Assembly: GCF_003382685.1 (NCBI RefSeq)
Contig: NZ_KZ859508.1
Span: 1-64,000, forward strand
DNA: 64,000 nt
Direction: 5' to 3'
Origin: Halorussus litoreus
GTDB lineage: Archaea > Halobacteriota > Halobacteria > Halobacteriales > Haladaptataceae
Shown: one piece after another, positions 18,984 to 28,509 of the stretch
How positions within the stretch are numbered: position 1 is the stretch's first letter
How the letters are laid out: every line of letters begins with the position of its first letter
Translations under genes and position numbers: made by a program
The notes under the pieces: model-generated
Seen by the model: only the letters and a program-made list of their open reading frames with translations
What the model was told of the DNA's origin: nothing
The model's database searches: none

Positions 18984-19444
18984 GTGACCGACGACGCCCA
19001 CGACCCCCCGTGAGGAGTTCGACCACGACCCCATCGCGCACGCCGAGGTCCGGAGCGGCACGACGGTCGGCGAGTTGGCCGACTCGTACGGCGATGCGGG
19101 CATCGGCGCGCCAGACCTTCACGAGGCCGTGGACGTGTACCACGAGATGCTGGGCCGCGAGGACGTGACCAATTTCTTCGGTCTTATGAGCGCGATGGTG
19201 GTCGGCGGCGTGCCAAAGAACTACGTGCTCCAGACGATGCTGGTCGCTCCGGAGGCGTACGACTACGCGGTCCAGCTGACGATGGACCCGCCTCTAGACC
19301 GGCGGGCTCTCGGGCGCGACGCTCGACGAGGCGCGCTCGTGGAACAAGCTTGAGAAGGCCGCCCGGAACGCGACTGTGTACGCCGACACGATACTCACGC
19401 TGCCGCTGATCGTGGCGGCCGCGCGTGAGCGAATCACGAACTGA
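18984..19444 (+). pseudogene. Deoxyhypusine synthase, internally deleted and frameshifted
   Basis: Reading from a GTG at 18984 gives MTDDAHDP, and after a frame slip in a run of six C it continues EEFDHDPIAHAEVRSGTTV and onward to VTNFFGLMSAMV, the N-terminal part of haloarchaeal deoxyhypusine synthase. This joins directly to VPKNYVLQTMLVAPEAYDYA, from the C-terminal part, so roughly the middle half is gone. A second frame slip near 19292 is needed to read TGGLSGATLDEARSWNKLE to the end (RERITN) and stop at 19444. The enzyme makes deoxyhypusine on aIF5A and is essential, so an intact copy must lie elsewhere. Confidence 0.85.
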
Positions 19445-19537
19445 ATCACTCGAAGACAACGGATTCCGGGTTCAGAACCGGGTTGGTTCAGACGGGGGAT
19501 TCGGATGGATAACGACCGCTCGCCCCGAAAACGGCGG

Positions 19538-19547
19538 AAAATATTTT
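19538..19547 (+). promoter_or_regulatory. TATA box of the 154-aa protein gene
   Basis: AAAATATTTT is about 30 bases before the ATG at 19573, consistent with a leaderless transcript. Confidence 0.55.
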
Positions 19548-19572
19548 GTCGGTGGCGTGTCCGCGAAGGGAC

Positions 19573-20037
19573 ATGGGCGAAACCGACGACTCGGAGCCGG
19601 TGGTCGCCGTCGCTCGACGGTATCTGGAGACTCATCCCGGACTGCCTGCCGGAGAACTCGAGGACGAGCTCAGACGGGAACGGGCCGGGGTCGAGCAGAA
19701 GCTCCGGTCGTCGGCGTCGGACGATCCGCTTCGCGAGGTGTTGCAGACGGAGATCGACGAGATCGACGCGGAGTTACGCGAACTAGAGGACAGCCACGAG
19801 GGCACGACGAGGCTGTTCCTGCAGATGCTCGCGGAGAACTTCGTCGCGAAAGACGAGTGGACGCAGCCGCTCGTGCTACGGGCCATCAACAAGGCGCTGT
19901 TCGAGAGGTCCCGTACCAAAGTCGTCGTCGAGCGAGTCGTCGTGAAACCCGGGTCCGAGCTCGAACCGGGGGAGGTCGAGACGGCGTCCGCGGCCATCCG
20001 GCGTCGCGCCGAGGCCGAACTAGCGGAACTGGAGTAG
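19573..20037 (+). CDS. Hypothetical acidic helical protein
   Basis: 154 residues from the ATG at 19573 (MGETDDSEPVV). The middle is strongly helical and charged (ELEDELRRERAGVEQKL; EIDEIDAELRELED), suggesting a coiled coil. The C-terminal half has a beta segment KVVVERVVVKPG, then another helix ending AEAELAELE. There is no signal peptide and no motif I recognise. It lies between the deoxyhypusine synthase relic and the SprT-like gene. Confidence 0.6.
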   Translation: MGETDDSEPVVAVARRYLETHPGLPAGELEDELRRERAGVEQKLRSSASDDPLREVLQTEIDEIDAELRELEDSHEGTTRLFLQMLAENFVAKDEWTQPLVLRAINKALFERSRTKVVVERVVVKPGSELEPGEVETASAAIRRRAEAELAELE

Positions 20038-20130
20038 GAGCTGCGGGATCTTTTTGCACCGCACTGTCGACGGCCGTCGGGAAACCGTCTTGAGGGGGGA
20101 GTTCGTCGAGCCGGCAAGGAGCCGCCAACA

Positions 20131-20763
20131 GTGTCAGATTCCCGCCAGCTCTCGCCCGACACGGACCCCGAGGACTCGCCGACGGTTCGCGCGCTCGCCC
20201 ACGCGGGGACTCACGAGGAGCTGATCCTCGGCTCGCGGGCGTACTGCCGGGAGGCCGCCCGCGAGTACGACATCGACGTGGCGTTCTCGCCGGTCGACTG
20301 GGAGGTCTCCACGCGGGCCAAGCGCCGCGCCGCCGCGGTCAAGCGCCCCAAACTCTCGACCGCCGAGGTCGGCGAGCCGATGGACTGGCAGCGCGCGGCC
20401 GACCGACTCGGCCGTCCGGTCGAGGACCTCCGGACCTGCACGCTCTCGCTGACGTGGGACGCCTACCAGTCGTTCGACGTGGGCGAGTGGACCTCGACGC
20501 TGCGCCACGAACTCGTCCACGTCGAGCAGTTCCAGCGCTACGGGACGACCGACCACGGCCCGGCGTTCCGCGAGCGCGCGGCGGCGGTCGACGCCACGGT
20601 CCGGTGTCCGCCGTTCGCCGACCCGAAGTACGTGCTGACCTGCGCCGAGTGCGGCAACGTGGTCGGGCGGCGCTACCGGGACTGCAAGCTGGTCCGCGAG
20701 CACGACCAGTACCACTCCTCGTGCTGCGGTGCCGACGTGGCGTGTTCGGAGGAGCGCGAGTGA
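20131..20763 (+). CDS. SprT-like zinc metalloprotease domain protein
   Basis: 210 residues with a GTG start. The zinc-protease motif HELVH is at 126-130, with a downstream third ligand candidate His142 (TTDHGPAFRERA), as in SprT/Spartan proteins that cleave DNA-protein crosslinks. A C-terminal zinc ribbon is indicated by CAEC near 175 and a CC pair near 200. Length and domain order match the archaeal SprT family. Actual substrates in archaea are unknown. Confidence 0.85.
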   Translation: MSDSRQLSPDTDPEDSPTVRALAHAGTHEELILGSRAYCREAAREYDIDVAFSPVDWEVSTRAKRRAAAVKRPKLSTAEVGEPMDWQRAADRLGRPVEDLRTCTLSLTWDAYQSFDVGEWTSTLRHELVHVEQFQRYGTTDHGPAFRERAAAVDATVRCPPFADPKYVLTCAECGNVVGRRYRDCKLVREHDQYHSSCCGADVACSEERE

Positions 20764-20837
20764 CTTATCGTAGAAGCAGTCGGGCAGTCGAAGAGGATTG
20801 AACAAAGACCATTCTAACCCCCTGCCGTATCACTCCA

Positions 20838-21019
20838 CCCGGCGCGTGCGAGCAACGCGCGCGAGGGATGAGCAACGCAGGCCGGAGGCCGAGTAGCGCA
20901 AGCGGCTGGGGAGGTCTGAGGCTCCCGGTCGCGGTGCAGTTGCGGTGTGGTTTCTCCGAAGTCAAGCAACGGCGGCGCGGTAGTCGCAGTTGCGGAGGCG
21001 GTTGCGGTGCTGTTGCTGT
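20838..21019 (+). repeat. Dispersed repeat family 1, copy A
   Basis: Begins CCCGGCGCGTGCGAGC, passes CGCGCGAGGGATGAG, GCAGGCCGGAGGCCGAG and the core GGCTGGGGAGGTCTGAGG, and ends in GTTGCGGTGCTGTTGCTGT. The same order of blocks is seen in four other intergenic copies. It occupies the gap between the SprT-like and JAMM genes; no gene is seen in it. Confidence 0.75.
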
Positions 21020-21077
21020 GACAGTACGGCACGACGACCACTTCCCACTGACTTGAGCAGAATCCGACTTCCAACAA

Positions 21078-21572
21078 CTACGATTCCGGGTCGACGACCC
21101 GAACCGACTCCGCGACGAACTCCTCGCCGGTCCAGCGCCACGCCCCGAGCGAGATGCCGTTTTCACCGTCCGCCAGCGAGACGATGACGTACGACCGACC
21201 GGGCCACGCCGCCTGCGCCGCGTCGGTCGCGCTCGGCTGCGCCGGACCGTGCGGATGGGAGTGGTAGAACCCCACTACTTCGCGGTCCTCGCTCTCGACC
21301 TCCTCCATCAGGTCGAGCTGCTCGCGCGGGTCGATCTCGTAGCGCGTCCGGGGACTGTCGGCCACGTTCTCGGCCGGATAGCGGGCCGTCACGCGGTGGT
21401 CGGTCGACTCGTGATCGGAGTCGCTGGCCGATTCGTCTTCGGAGTCCTCAGCTGAATCGCTCTCGTTCCCACGTGTTCCCGCGAGTATTCCACAGATCTC
21501 TTCAGGTGTGCCTTGTCGGGCGTGGGCCACCATCGCGTCGTGAATGGACTCAGGGATCACGATTTCCGGCAC
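21078..21572 (-). CDS. JAMM/MPN+ metalloprotease (desampylase-like)
   Basis: 164 residues from the GTG at 21572, set by the ACTTATCC box at about 21601-21608. The complete JAMM signature is present: Glu25 (EEICGILAG), then His104 and His106 in HSHP, Ser114 and Asp117 (HSH-x7-S-x2-D). Relatives such as Haloferax HvJAMM1 remove SAMP ubiquitin-like modifiers from proteins. An Asp/Ser/Glu-rich insertion lies at about 36-58. The gene sits between two inverted copies of repeat family 1. Confidence 0.88.
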   Translation of the reverse strand: MPEIVIPESIHDAMVAHARQGTPEEICGILAGTRGNESDSAEDSEDESASDSDHESTDHRVTARYPAENVADSPRTRYEIDPREQLDLMEEVESEDREVVGFYHSHPHGPAQPSATDAAQAAWPGRSYVIVSLADGENGISLGAWRWTGEEFVAESVRVVDPES

Positions 21573-21746
21573 GGATTCGACTCCTGGTTCGCGTTCCGTC
21601 GGGATAAGTGGTGGTTTCGGTCGTCTCGCGGCGTGTCGTGTTCGTGACCGCACCGCAACCGCGACCGCTCCGCAACCGCGACCGCCTCTATCGCTTGAGC
21701 CACGGCGTACCGCAACCGCTCCGCAACCGCGGACCGCAACTCGTGA

Positions 21747-21900
21747 TTGAGCCTCGGCGTGGCCGCGACCGCACAGCACCGCAACAGCACGGACCTCAGA
21801 CCTCCCCAGCCTCCTGCGGTCCTCGGCCTCCGGCCTGCGGTCCTCGTCCCTCGCGCGGTTTGGCGCGCCACGGAGGGCGCGCCCGCACGCGCCGGGTGGG
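21747..21900 (-). repeat. Dispersed repeat family 1, copy B
   Basis: On the minus strand it reads ACCCGGCGCGTGCGGGC, then GCGCGAGGGACGAGG, GCAGGCCGGAGGCCGAGG and the core GGAGGCTGGGGAGGTCTGAGG, then GTGCTGTTGCGGTGCTGTGCGG. It is tail-to-tail with copy A across the JAMM gene. The 450-base gap from 21573 to 22020 holds this copy plus a run of CCGCAACCGC-like words at 21650-21745, and no gene. Confidence 0.75.
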
Positions 21901-22020
21901 AGGAGGACCCAGCGTGTGGTGGAATGGCCGTCAGTCCTAACCCAAGACTATCTGAGCCCGCCCGTTTCCGAGGCTCACGAAGCGACCGAGACGGACCGAA
22001 AATAGACGAAAAACCCGCGC

Positions 22021-22338
22021 TCAGGACGGGAGCGGACAGAGACTCGCGGTCAGCACCACCGTCTCGTGGGTGTCGTTGCGCGCGCCGTGGACGACCCCGC
22101 GCTCGTGGAGCACCACGCCCGGCGCGTCCACGGCCGCCTCGTCGTCGCCCTGTATCACGGTCACGGTGCCCTCGACGACGTGGAAGACGTTCGTCGAGTC
22201 GGCGTGGTCGTGGGCCGACAGTTCCGCGCCGGGGCCCAGCGCGAACGCCTTCACCAGCACGTCGTCGGTCACGGCCAGTTCCGCGTCGACGACCTCGCCC
22301 TCGTCGGGGTCGAGGTCCGGATAGCGGTCGAGTCCCAT
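22021..22338 (-). CDS. Cupin domain protein
   Basis: 105 residues from the ATG at 22338 (MGLDRYPDLDP). A single small cupin barrel: motif 1 'AHDHADSTNVFHVVEGTVTV' contains the His-x-His and Glu metal ligands, and motif 2 'PGVVLHERGVVHGARN' contains the late His. Such proteins bind a metal or small ligand; function is unknown. A TTAAAA box at 22364-22369 is 27 bases upstream, immediately followed (further upstream) by five 14-base tandem repeats. Confidence 0.85.
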   Translation of the reverse strand: MGLDRYPDLDPDEGEVVDAELAVTDDVLVKAFALGPGAELSAHDHADSTNVFHVVEGTVTVIQGDDEAAVDAPGVVLHERGVVHGARNDTHETVVLTASLCPLPS

Positions 22339-22371
22339 GTGCGGTCGCACGCGGCGAAACCTCTTAAAATC

Positions 22372-22441
22372 CGTCGCGTTCGGTGCGTCGCGTTCGGTGC
22401 GTCGCGTTCGATGCGTCGCGTTCGATGCGTCGCGTTCGCTC
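22372..22441. repeat. Five 14-bp tandem repeats upstream of the cupin promoter
   Basis: CGTCGCGTTCGGTG, CGTCGCGTTCGGTG, CGTCGCGTTCGATG, CGTCGCGTTCGATG and CGTCGCGTTCGCTC lie head to tail, abutting the cupin TATA box. Position suggests a possible array of regulator sites; this is inference. Confidence 0.9.
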
Positions 22442-22954
22442 GGCAGAGCACGATTTGGCTCGGAGAGCAGTGTGCCCGGAAGTCCTGTTCGGCCGGGAAT
22501 CCCGACCGGCCGACCGCGCCGAGAAAAGCGGCGCGGTCGGGTGCAGACGGGACGTGTGACGTGTGGCGGTCGGTGCTGTCCGAATTCTCGGTGAGCGACG
22601 GCGACGCCAGCGAGCGGCCCGCGCTCGCGTGGCGGAAACCGGGCCGATTGCGGGATCGGCCCGGTCGGGTGCGTTCGTCGTCGTTCGTCGCGCCGGGATG
22701 TGCGGTTGCGGTCGGACGCACTGTCGGGAGCGGGGCGACAGCGCGCTGGTCGGAACGACCGCAGTCGTCGGTAGGAAGGCCACCCACTTCAACCGGGGCG
22801 ACCTTCCAGACGGTTCACCTCGGTTCACCCGCTGGATGAACTGGCGTGAACGATTCAACGCCGCCGATGTGGAACCGGCACCGGCGGAGCTGTCGGCTCA
22901 AGCACGGGATGAACACGCCGCTGAAGAGCGAACGAGTCGTTGGACCTGCCGGCG
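22442..22954. other. Intergenic region without recognised gene
   Basis: About 510 bases. Open frames run through it in several phases, but none starts well or resembles a known family. GC is high and even. I see no RNA gene or clear repeat beyond the 14-base array next to it. Confidence 0.4.
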
Positions 22955-23170
22955 CTACGTCCGGTGCTCGCCGACGAACCCCGTCGAGAAGGCGACCCAC
23001 GCCAGCACGCTCACGAACAGGATTGGCGGCAGGATGGCGAACCCCCAGAGCGGGTCGACGCCCCACAAGAGCAGCAACACCACGTCGGCGAGCCCGAGCC
23101 CGAGGAACGGCAGGACGGCCAGCATGGCCCGCTTGCGGTCGCGCGACTCGGAGGGGAAGCGCTCTTCCAT
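22955..23170 (-). CDS. Small two-helix membrane protein
   Basis: 71 residues from the ATG at 23170 (MEERFPSESRDRKR). A short charged N-terminus is followed by two hydrophobic helices (AMLAVLPFLGLGLADVVLLLL and FAILPPILFVSVLAWVAF) separated by a WGVDPLWG turn. Unknown function. Upstream CTTTTTGT near 23194-23201 is a plausible TATA box. It lies just downstream of the DUF7126-like gene in the same direction. Confidence 0.65.
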   Translation of the reverse strand: MEERFPSESRDRKRAMLAVLPFLGLGLADVVLLLLWGVDPLWGFAILPPILFVSVLAWVAFSTGFVGEHRT

Positions 23171-23248
23171 ACGGGAGCTACGGGGTCGGACCGACAAAAA
23201 GCGTCCGTTCGATGCCGCCGAGGCCTCGGTTCCGGGTCCGCGTTCCGG

Positions 23249-23569
23249 TCAGGCCGTCAGTTCCTCTGCCACCGCGTCGGCCGACAAGAGCTGCGGGTCC
23301 ACGATGAGGTCGGCCTGCCGGCGCGCGAAGTCCGGCAGGTCGTCCTCCGCGTACACGACGACGCGAAGGTCGTCGTTGAGGTCCTTCGCGATGGGGATGG
23401 TCGTGGCATCCTCGCCCGCGGTGAGCACCAGCACGTCCGCGTCCACGACGCCGGCCTCCTCCAGCGCGGGCCGGGTGCCGATGTCTTCGATCCGCGTCAC
23501 TTCCACGCCCTCCGCGTCGAGGGCGTCGCCCAGTTCGCCTGCGTCCGGTCCGACGACGATTGCCTTCAT
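23249..23569 (-). CDS. DUF7126-like small Rossmann protein
   Basis: 106 residues. It begins MKAIVVGPDAGELGDAL and alternates strands and helices (DADVLVLTAGED; DLRVVVYAEDDLPDFARRQADL), like a single receiver or TrkA-N type Rossmann domain. Haloarchaeal relatives sit beside CTP and GMP synthase genes and are sometimes labelled as CTP synthetase-associated, without experimental function. It starts 75 bases after guaAb ends, so the three genes may form one transcript. Confidence 0.7.
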   Translation of the reverse strand: MKAIVVGPDAGELGDALDAEGVEVTRIEDIGTRPALEEAGVVDADVLVLTAGEDATTIPIAKDLNDDLRVVVYAEDDLPDFARRQADLIVDPQLLSADAVAEELTA

Positions 23570-23644
23570 GGAATCACTCGGGGTGGGTCCGTTCGCTCGT
23601 TCGTTCTCGGTCGGTCGTCGCTCGTATTCGATTGACGCTCGCGC

Positions 23645-24561
23645 TCACTCGTACTCGATGGTCGCAGGCGGCTTGTGGGTCACGTCGTACAGCACCCGTG
23701 CGACGTTCTCGTTCTCGCCCGTGATGCGGCTCTGGATGCGCTGAAGGGTGTCCCAGTCGACGTTCTGCGCGCGGGCAGTCATCCCGTCGCGGCTCTCCAC
23801 GGAGCGGACCGCGACCACCCAGCCGTGGACCCGGTTGTCGCCCTTCACGCCGGTCGCCTTGCCGAGGACCGCCGCGAGCGCCTGCCACGGGTCGTGGTCC
23901 GCCAGCTCCTCCTCGACCACGTGGTTCGACTCGCGGGCGACCTCCAGCTTCTCCTCGGTGACCTCGCCGACGATGCGCACGGCGAGTCCCGGCCCGGGGA
24001 ACGGCATGCGCTCGGAGATGATCTCCTCGAGATCGAGTTCTCGGGCGACCTCCCGGACCTCGTCCTTGTAGAGGTTCCGCATGGGCTCGACGATGCCCTC
24101 GAAGTCGACGACCTCCGGCAGCCCACCGACGTTGTGGTGGGACTTGATGGTGCCCTCGCTCTCGATGCGGTCGGGGTAGATGGTCCCCTGGACGAGGTAG
24201 TCCGCGCCCACGTCCTCGGCGACCGTCTCGAACTCCCGGATGAACTGCTCGCCGATGGCGTGGCGCTTCTCCTCGGGGTCGGTGACGCCCGCGAGCTCGT
24301 CGAGGAAGCGGTCTTTCGCGTCGACGATACGGAGGCTGTCCATGTACGAGAACGTCTCGCGGATCTCGTCGGTCTCGCCCTTCCGCATCAGCCCGGTGTC
24401 GACGTAGACGGGCGTGAGCTGGTCGCCCACGGCCTCGTAGGCCAGCGCGGCCGCGGTCGAGGAGTCGACCCCGCCCGACAGCGCGATGACCGCCTGCTTG
24501 TCGCCGATCTCCTCGCTGATCTCTTCGATGGCCTCCGCGACGAAGGATTCGGGGTCGACCA

Positions 24562-24562
<1 letters not shown>
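23645..24562 (-). CDS. guaAb: GMP synthase, ATP-pyrophosphatase subunit
   Basis: 305 residues from the ATG at 24562, overlapping the pyrG stop by one base. This subunit adenylates XMP and accepts ammonia to make GMP. The PP-loop SGGVDSS is at residues 29-35, and the C-terminal dimerisation domain contains '[12 protein letters not shown]' and ends '[10 protein letters not shown]', the GMP synthase signature. No glutaminase domain is attached, which is normal in archaea; the GATase partner is encoded elsewhere. Confidence 0.96.
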
Positions 24563-26346
<1,784 letters not shown>

Positions 26347-26390
26347 TCAATTCGTCGTCTTTTTGTCCGCGCCGTGGCTGTTGCGTATCA

Positions 26391-26852
26391 ATGAATCGCC
26401 GAGAAGCGTTGCGGACAGGCTCGCTCGCCGTATTCGGGGGGGCTCTCGCCGGGTGTTCGGCCTCCCCGCTGACCGGTTCAGAGAGTGAATCCGACTCGGA
26501 GCAGGTCCCGATTCGGCTCACCGCGCTCGACGTGCTCAACCGTCGCGACACGGACCACACCTTCCACCTCGCGGTCGAGTACGAGAGCGAGGTCATCACC
26601 GCGGTCTCCCGGGAGATATCCGGGGCGACCAACTCCTCGAAGCCGACGGGCGTGGAGTTCGCCGACTGGCCCGACGAACTCGGCCGCTACGAGTTCTCGT
26701 TCCGACTCGATTCGGACGACGCCGACTGGATTCGTGTTGAGCCGATGGATGTTGAACCGGACTCGGAGAAAGCGGACTGCTATCGGATGGTGTTCGTTAT
26801 CGACCTGCCCGGCGACGTGTTCGCGTACTCTCGGAAATACTGCGGCGAGTGA
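26391..26852 (+). CDS. Tat-type lipoprotein of unknown function
   Basis: 153 residues. The N-terminus MNRREALRTG has the twin Arg, followed by a hydrophobic stretch ending in lipobox LAGC (Cys at residue 22), a typical haloarchaeal lipoprotein. The mature part is a small beta-rich domain of ~120 residues beginning after a Ser/Glu-rich linker, with Cys near the C-terminus (ADCYRM, RKYCGE) that may form a disulfide. No family recognised. Confidence 0.7.
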   Translation: MNRREALRTGSLAVFGGALAGCSASPLTGSESESDSEQVPIRLTALDVLNRRDTDHTFHLAVEYESEVITAVSREISGATNSSKPTGVEFADWPDELGRYEFSFRLDSDDADWIRVEPMDVEPDSEKADCYRMVFVIDLPGDVFAYSRKYCGE

Positions 26853-26961
26853 CGGGTGGTCGTCGACGATATCCGAGGTCGAGATGCCTCGATTGCAGAC
26901 GACGGAGAACGCGGGTCGAAACGTGGCCATGACTTTTACCGCCGGCACGAAATAATGCGGT

Positions 26962-27039
26962 ATGGCTGGAATCGAACACCAAGCGTGGGTGCGAAATCTC
27001 GGCGTGGAGGACGACTATGACCGACTCGAACGCGCGTGA
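26962..27039 (+). CDS. Possible 25-aa leader peptide
   Basis: An ATG at 26962 lies 26 bases after CTTTTAC (26933-26939), so it would be the first codon of a leaderless transcript. The frame codes for 25 residues (MAGIEHQAWVRNLGVEDDYD, then RLERA) and stops at 27039, overlapping the next gene by 23 bases. It could be a short coupled peptide that lets ribosomes reach the internal start at 27017, or the true gene start broken by a frameshift. Protein evidence is absent. Confidence 0.4.
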   Translation: MAGIEHQAWVRNLGVEDDYDRLERA

Positions 27040-27328
27040 TCGACTCGCGGAGAAGCACCAGAAGAACCGCCAGCAGCGCGTCGAAGCGGTCAAGCGCTGG
27101 GTGAGATACGTCAAGAAGAATCCGCCCGAGAAGTGGGGAGAGCAGCAGAACAGGGTTATCGACTCCCAGCTACGAGCCGCACGCGAGTCGAACGTCTCCG
27201 CCGAGCAGTATCGGAGAGTCGAGCGGGCGGGCGAGGTCCGCGAGCACGAGCGCACTGCCGAAGGTGAACGCAACACCGAAGACGAACGCGATACCGGGCC
27301 TGAGCGTACTACCGAAGACGGACCGTAG
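27017..27328 (+). CDS. Hypothetical charged protein
   Basis: 103 residues. The N-terminal 75 residues are helical, rich in Lys/Arg/Gln, with 'RWVRYVKKNPPEKWGEQQNRVI' as the most conserved-looking part. The tail is a run of Glu/Arg/Thr units (EGERNTEDERDTGPERTTED) and is probably disordered. No domain recognised. Its start lies inside the preceding 25-codon frame. Confidence 0.6.
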   Translation: MTDSNARDRLAEKHQKNRQQRVEAVKRWVRYVKKNPPEKWGEQQNRVIDSQLRAARESNVSAEQYRRVERAGEVREHERTAEGERNTEDERDTGPERTTEDGP

Positions 27329-27334
27329 GTTTCG

Positions 27335-27949
27335 CTACTTCTCTGAAAGCCGCTCGACCAGAAACTCGCTCGCGGCGTCCGCGACCTTCCCGTGCTGGCC
27401 GACGAAGAAGTGGTCGGCGCTCATCTCGACCGTCTCGTGACCGAGTTCGCGGGCGCGCTCGACCATCGGCTTCCAGTCGGCGGTGTCGTCGCGCGTGCCG
27501 TAGATGACCTGCACCGGCGCGTCGATGTCGCCCAGCGCGGCCGCGGCGTCGAGGTCGTCGGCCAGTCGCGAGGCGGGCGCGAGCAGCGAGGCGACGGCTG
27601 GCTGGCGGTCCACCGTCGCGCCCGCGAGGACGGCTATCGCCCCGCCGAAGCTGAAGCCAAAGACGCCCACGCGGTCGTACCGGTCCTCGGCCCACCGCAG
27701 CGCGTTCCGGGCGTCCTCGCGCTCGCCGTACCCCTCGTCCCAGTCGCCGTAGTCGAACCGGAGGCAGGCGACTCCTTTCGCAGTCAGGGCCTCGCTCACG
27801 GCTGTGAGTCGCTGGTCGCCGCGGTGGCCGCGGTGCTGCGGGTGGGGCGGGCAGGCGACCACCACGGCATTGGGGGCGGTTTCTTCGGGACTGTCCAGCG
27901 TCGCGCGCACGTCGCGACCGCCGGGGATGGGCAGGTCCTCGGAGTTCAT
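27335..27949 (-). CDS. Alpha/beta hydrolase (dienelactone hydrolase-like)
   Basis: 204 residues. The catalytic triad can be placed: the nucleophile Ser100 in GFSFGG, an Asp in 'VIYGTRDDTADW' and a His in 'SADHFFVGQ'. The oxyanion-side strand is 'AVVVACPPHPQHRG'. No signal peptide, so cytosolic. The family includes esterases and dienelactone hydrolases; the physiological ester is unknown. It converges with the preceding charged-protein gene with six bases between them. Confidence 0.85.
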   Translation of the reverse strand: MNSEDLPIPGGRDVRATLDSPEETAPNAVVVACPPHPQHRGHRGDQRLTAVSEALTAKGVACLRFDYGDWDEGYGEREDARNALRWAEDRYDRVGVFGFSFGGAIAVLAGATVDRQPAVASLLAPASRLADDLDAAAALGDIDAPVQVIYGTRDDTADWKPMVERARELGHETVEMSADHFFVGQHGKVADAASEFLVERLSEK

Positions 27950-28080
27950 GCGAGTTCCTTGTGCGAGTGTTCGGATAAGGGTTGTACTCGTGATTCGGGA
28001 CTATTCGGCATCGTCGAATTTTCCGAAGCTGTAGGTGTTGGAGCTTCAGAGTCCAGAGTGACGGATCCCGGAGGCACCGT

Positions 28081-28262
28081 GTTTTCGAAAGCCCCCGCCC
28101 GCTCGCGGTCGCTGAGCGACATATCCTCCGCTCACTTCGTTCGCTTCGGATAGAGGTCGCTCAGACGACCACGTAAACGCCGGAAGACAACCCGCGTCTT
28201 CCGAGGTCACACTCGCTTCGCTCGCATGACCGCGAGCGTGCGGCCCCTTTCAGTCCCACCCC
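28081..28262 (-). repeat. Dispersed repeat family 2, copy 2
   Basis: On the minus strand it runs GGGACTGAAAGGGG, CGCGGTCATGCGAGCG, GGAAGACGCGGG, TGGTCGTCTGAGCGACC, GTCGCTCAGCGACC and GGGGGCTTTCGAAA, the same order as the copy at 14081-14332. The segments GGTCGCTGAGCGAC and GTCGCTCAGACGACC pair to form a stem. Confidence 0.75.
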
Positions 28263-28396
28263 GTGGTTTGTCTCGTGGAGCGTTCGCTCGTGGTTTGTGG
28301 GGCTGAGCGCTTGCCTGTGGTCTGTTCGGCAGGGCGTTTGCAGTGGTTTGATTGGCCGAGCGTTCGCTCGTGGTTTGGTCGGCCGAGCGTTCGCGC
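28263..28396. repeat. Five imperfect 27-bp tandem repeats upstream of pspA
   Basis: Units start with GTGGT(T/C)TG at 28263, 28290, 28317, 28343 and 28370, and end in GAGCGTTCGCTC-like sequence. They directly adjoin repeat family 2, copy 2 and lie 85 bases before the pspA promoter. The remainder of the 560-base gap holds no gene. Confidence 0.85.
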
Positions 28397-28479
28397 GGTG
28401 ATCGGTCGAACGACCGCGAGTGATCGGCCGCCGCGCGAGCGTGCGACGAATTGTCTGACGACTGTTGTAGAGGTGAGGA

Positions 28480-28486
28480 TTTTAAG
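28480..28486 (+). promoter_or_regulatory. TATA box of pspA
   Basis: TTTTAAG is centred 27 bases before the ATG at 28510, the leaderless spacing. Confidence 0.6.
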
Positions 28487-28509
28487 GTCCGGGTCCCGAA
28501 GGACGGGGT

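Noticed and set aside
22563-23744. Long plus-strand frame spanning several minus-strand genes
   Set aside because: It crosses three genes in antisense and its product lacks any coherent domain.
26962-26990. T-loop-like word on the minus strand (GTTCGATTCC)
   Set aside because: The neighbouring bases do not form the T stem or an acceptor stem, so no tRNA.
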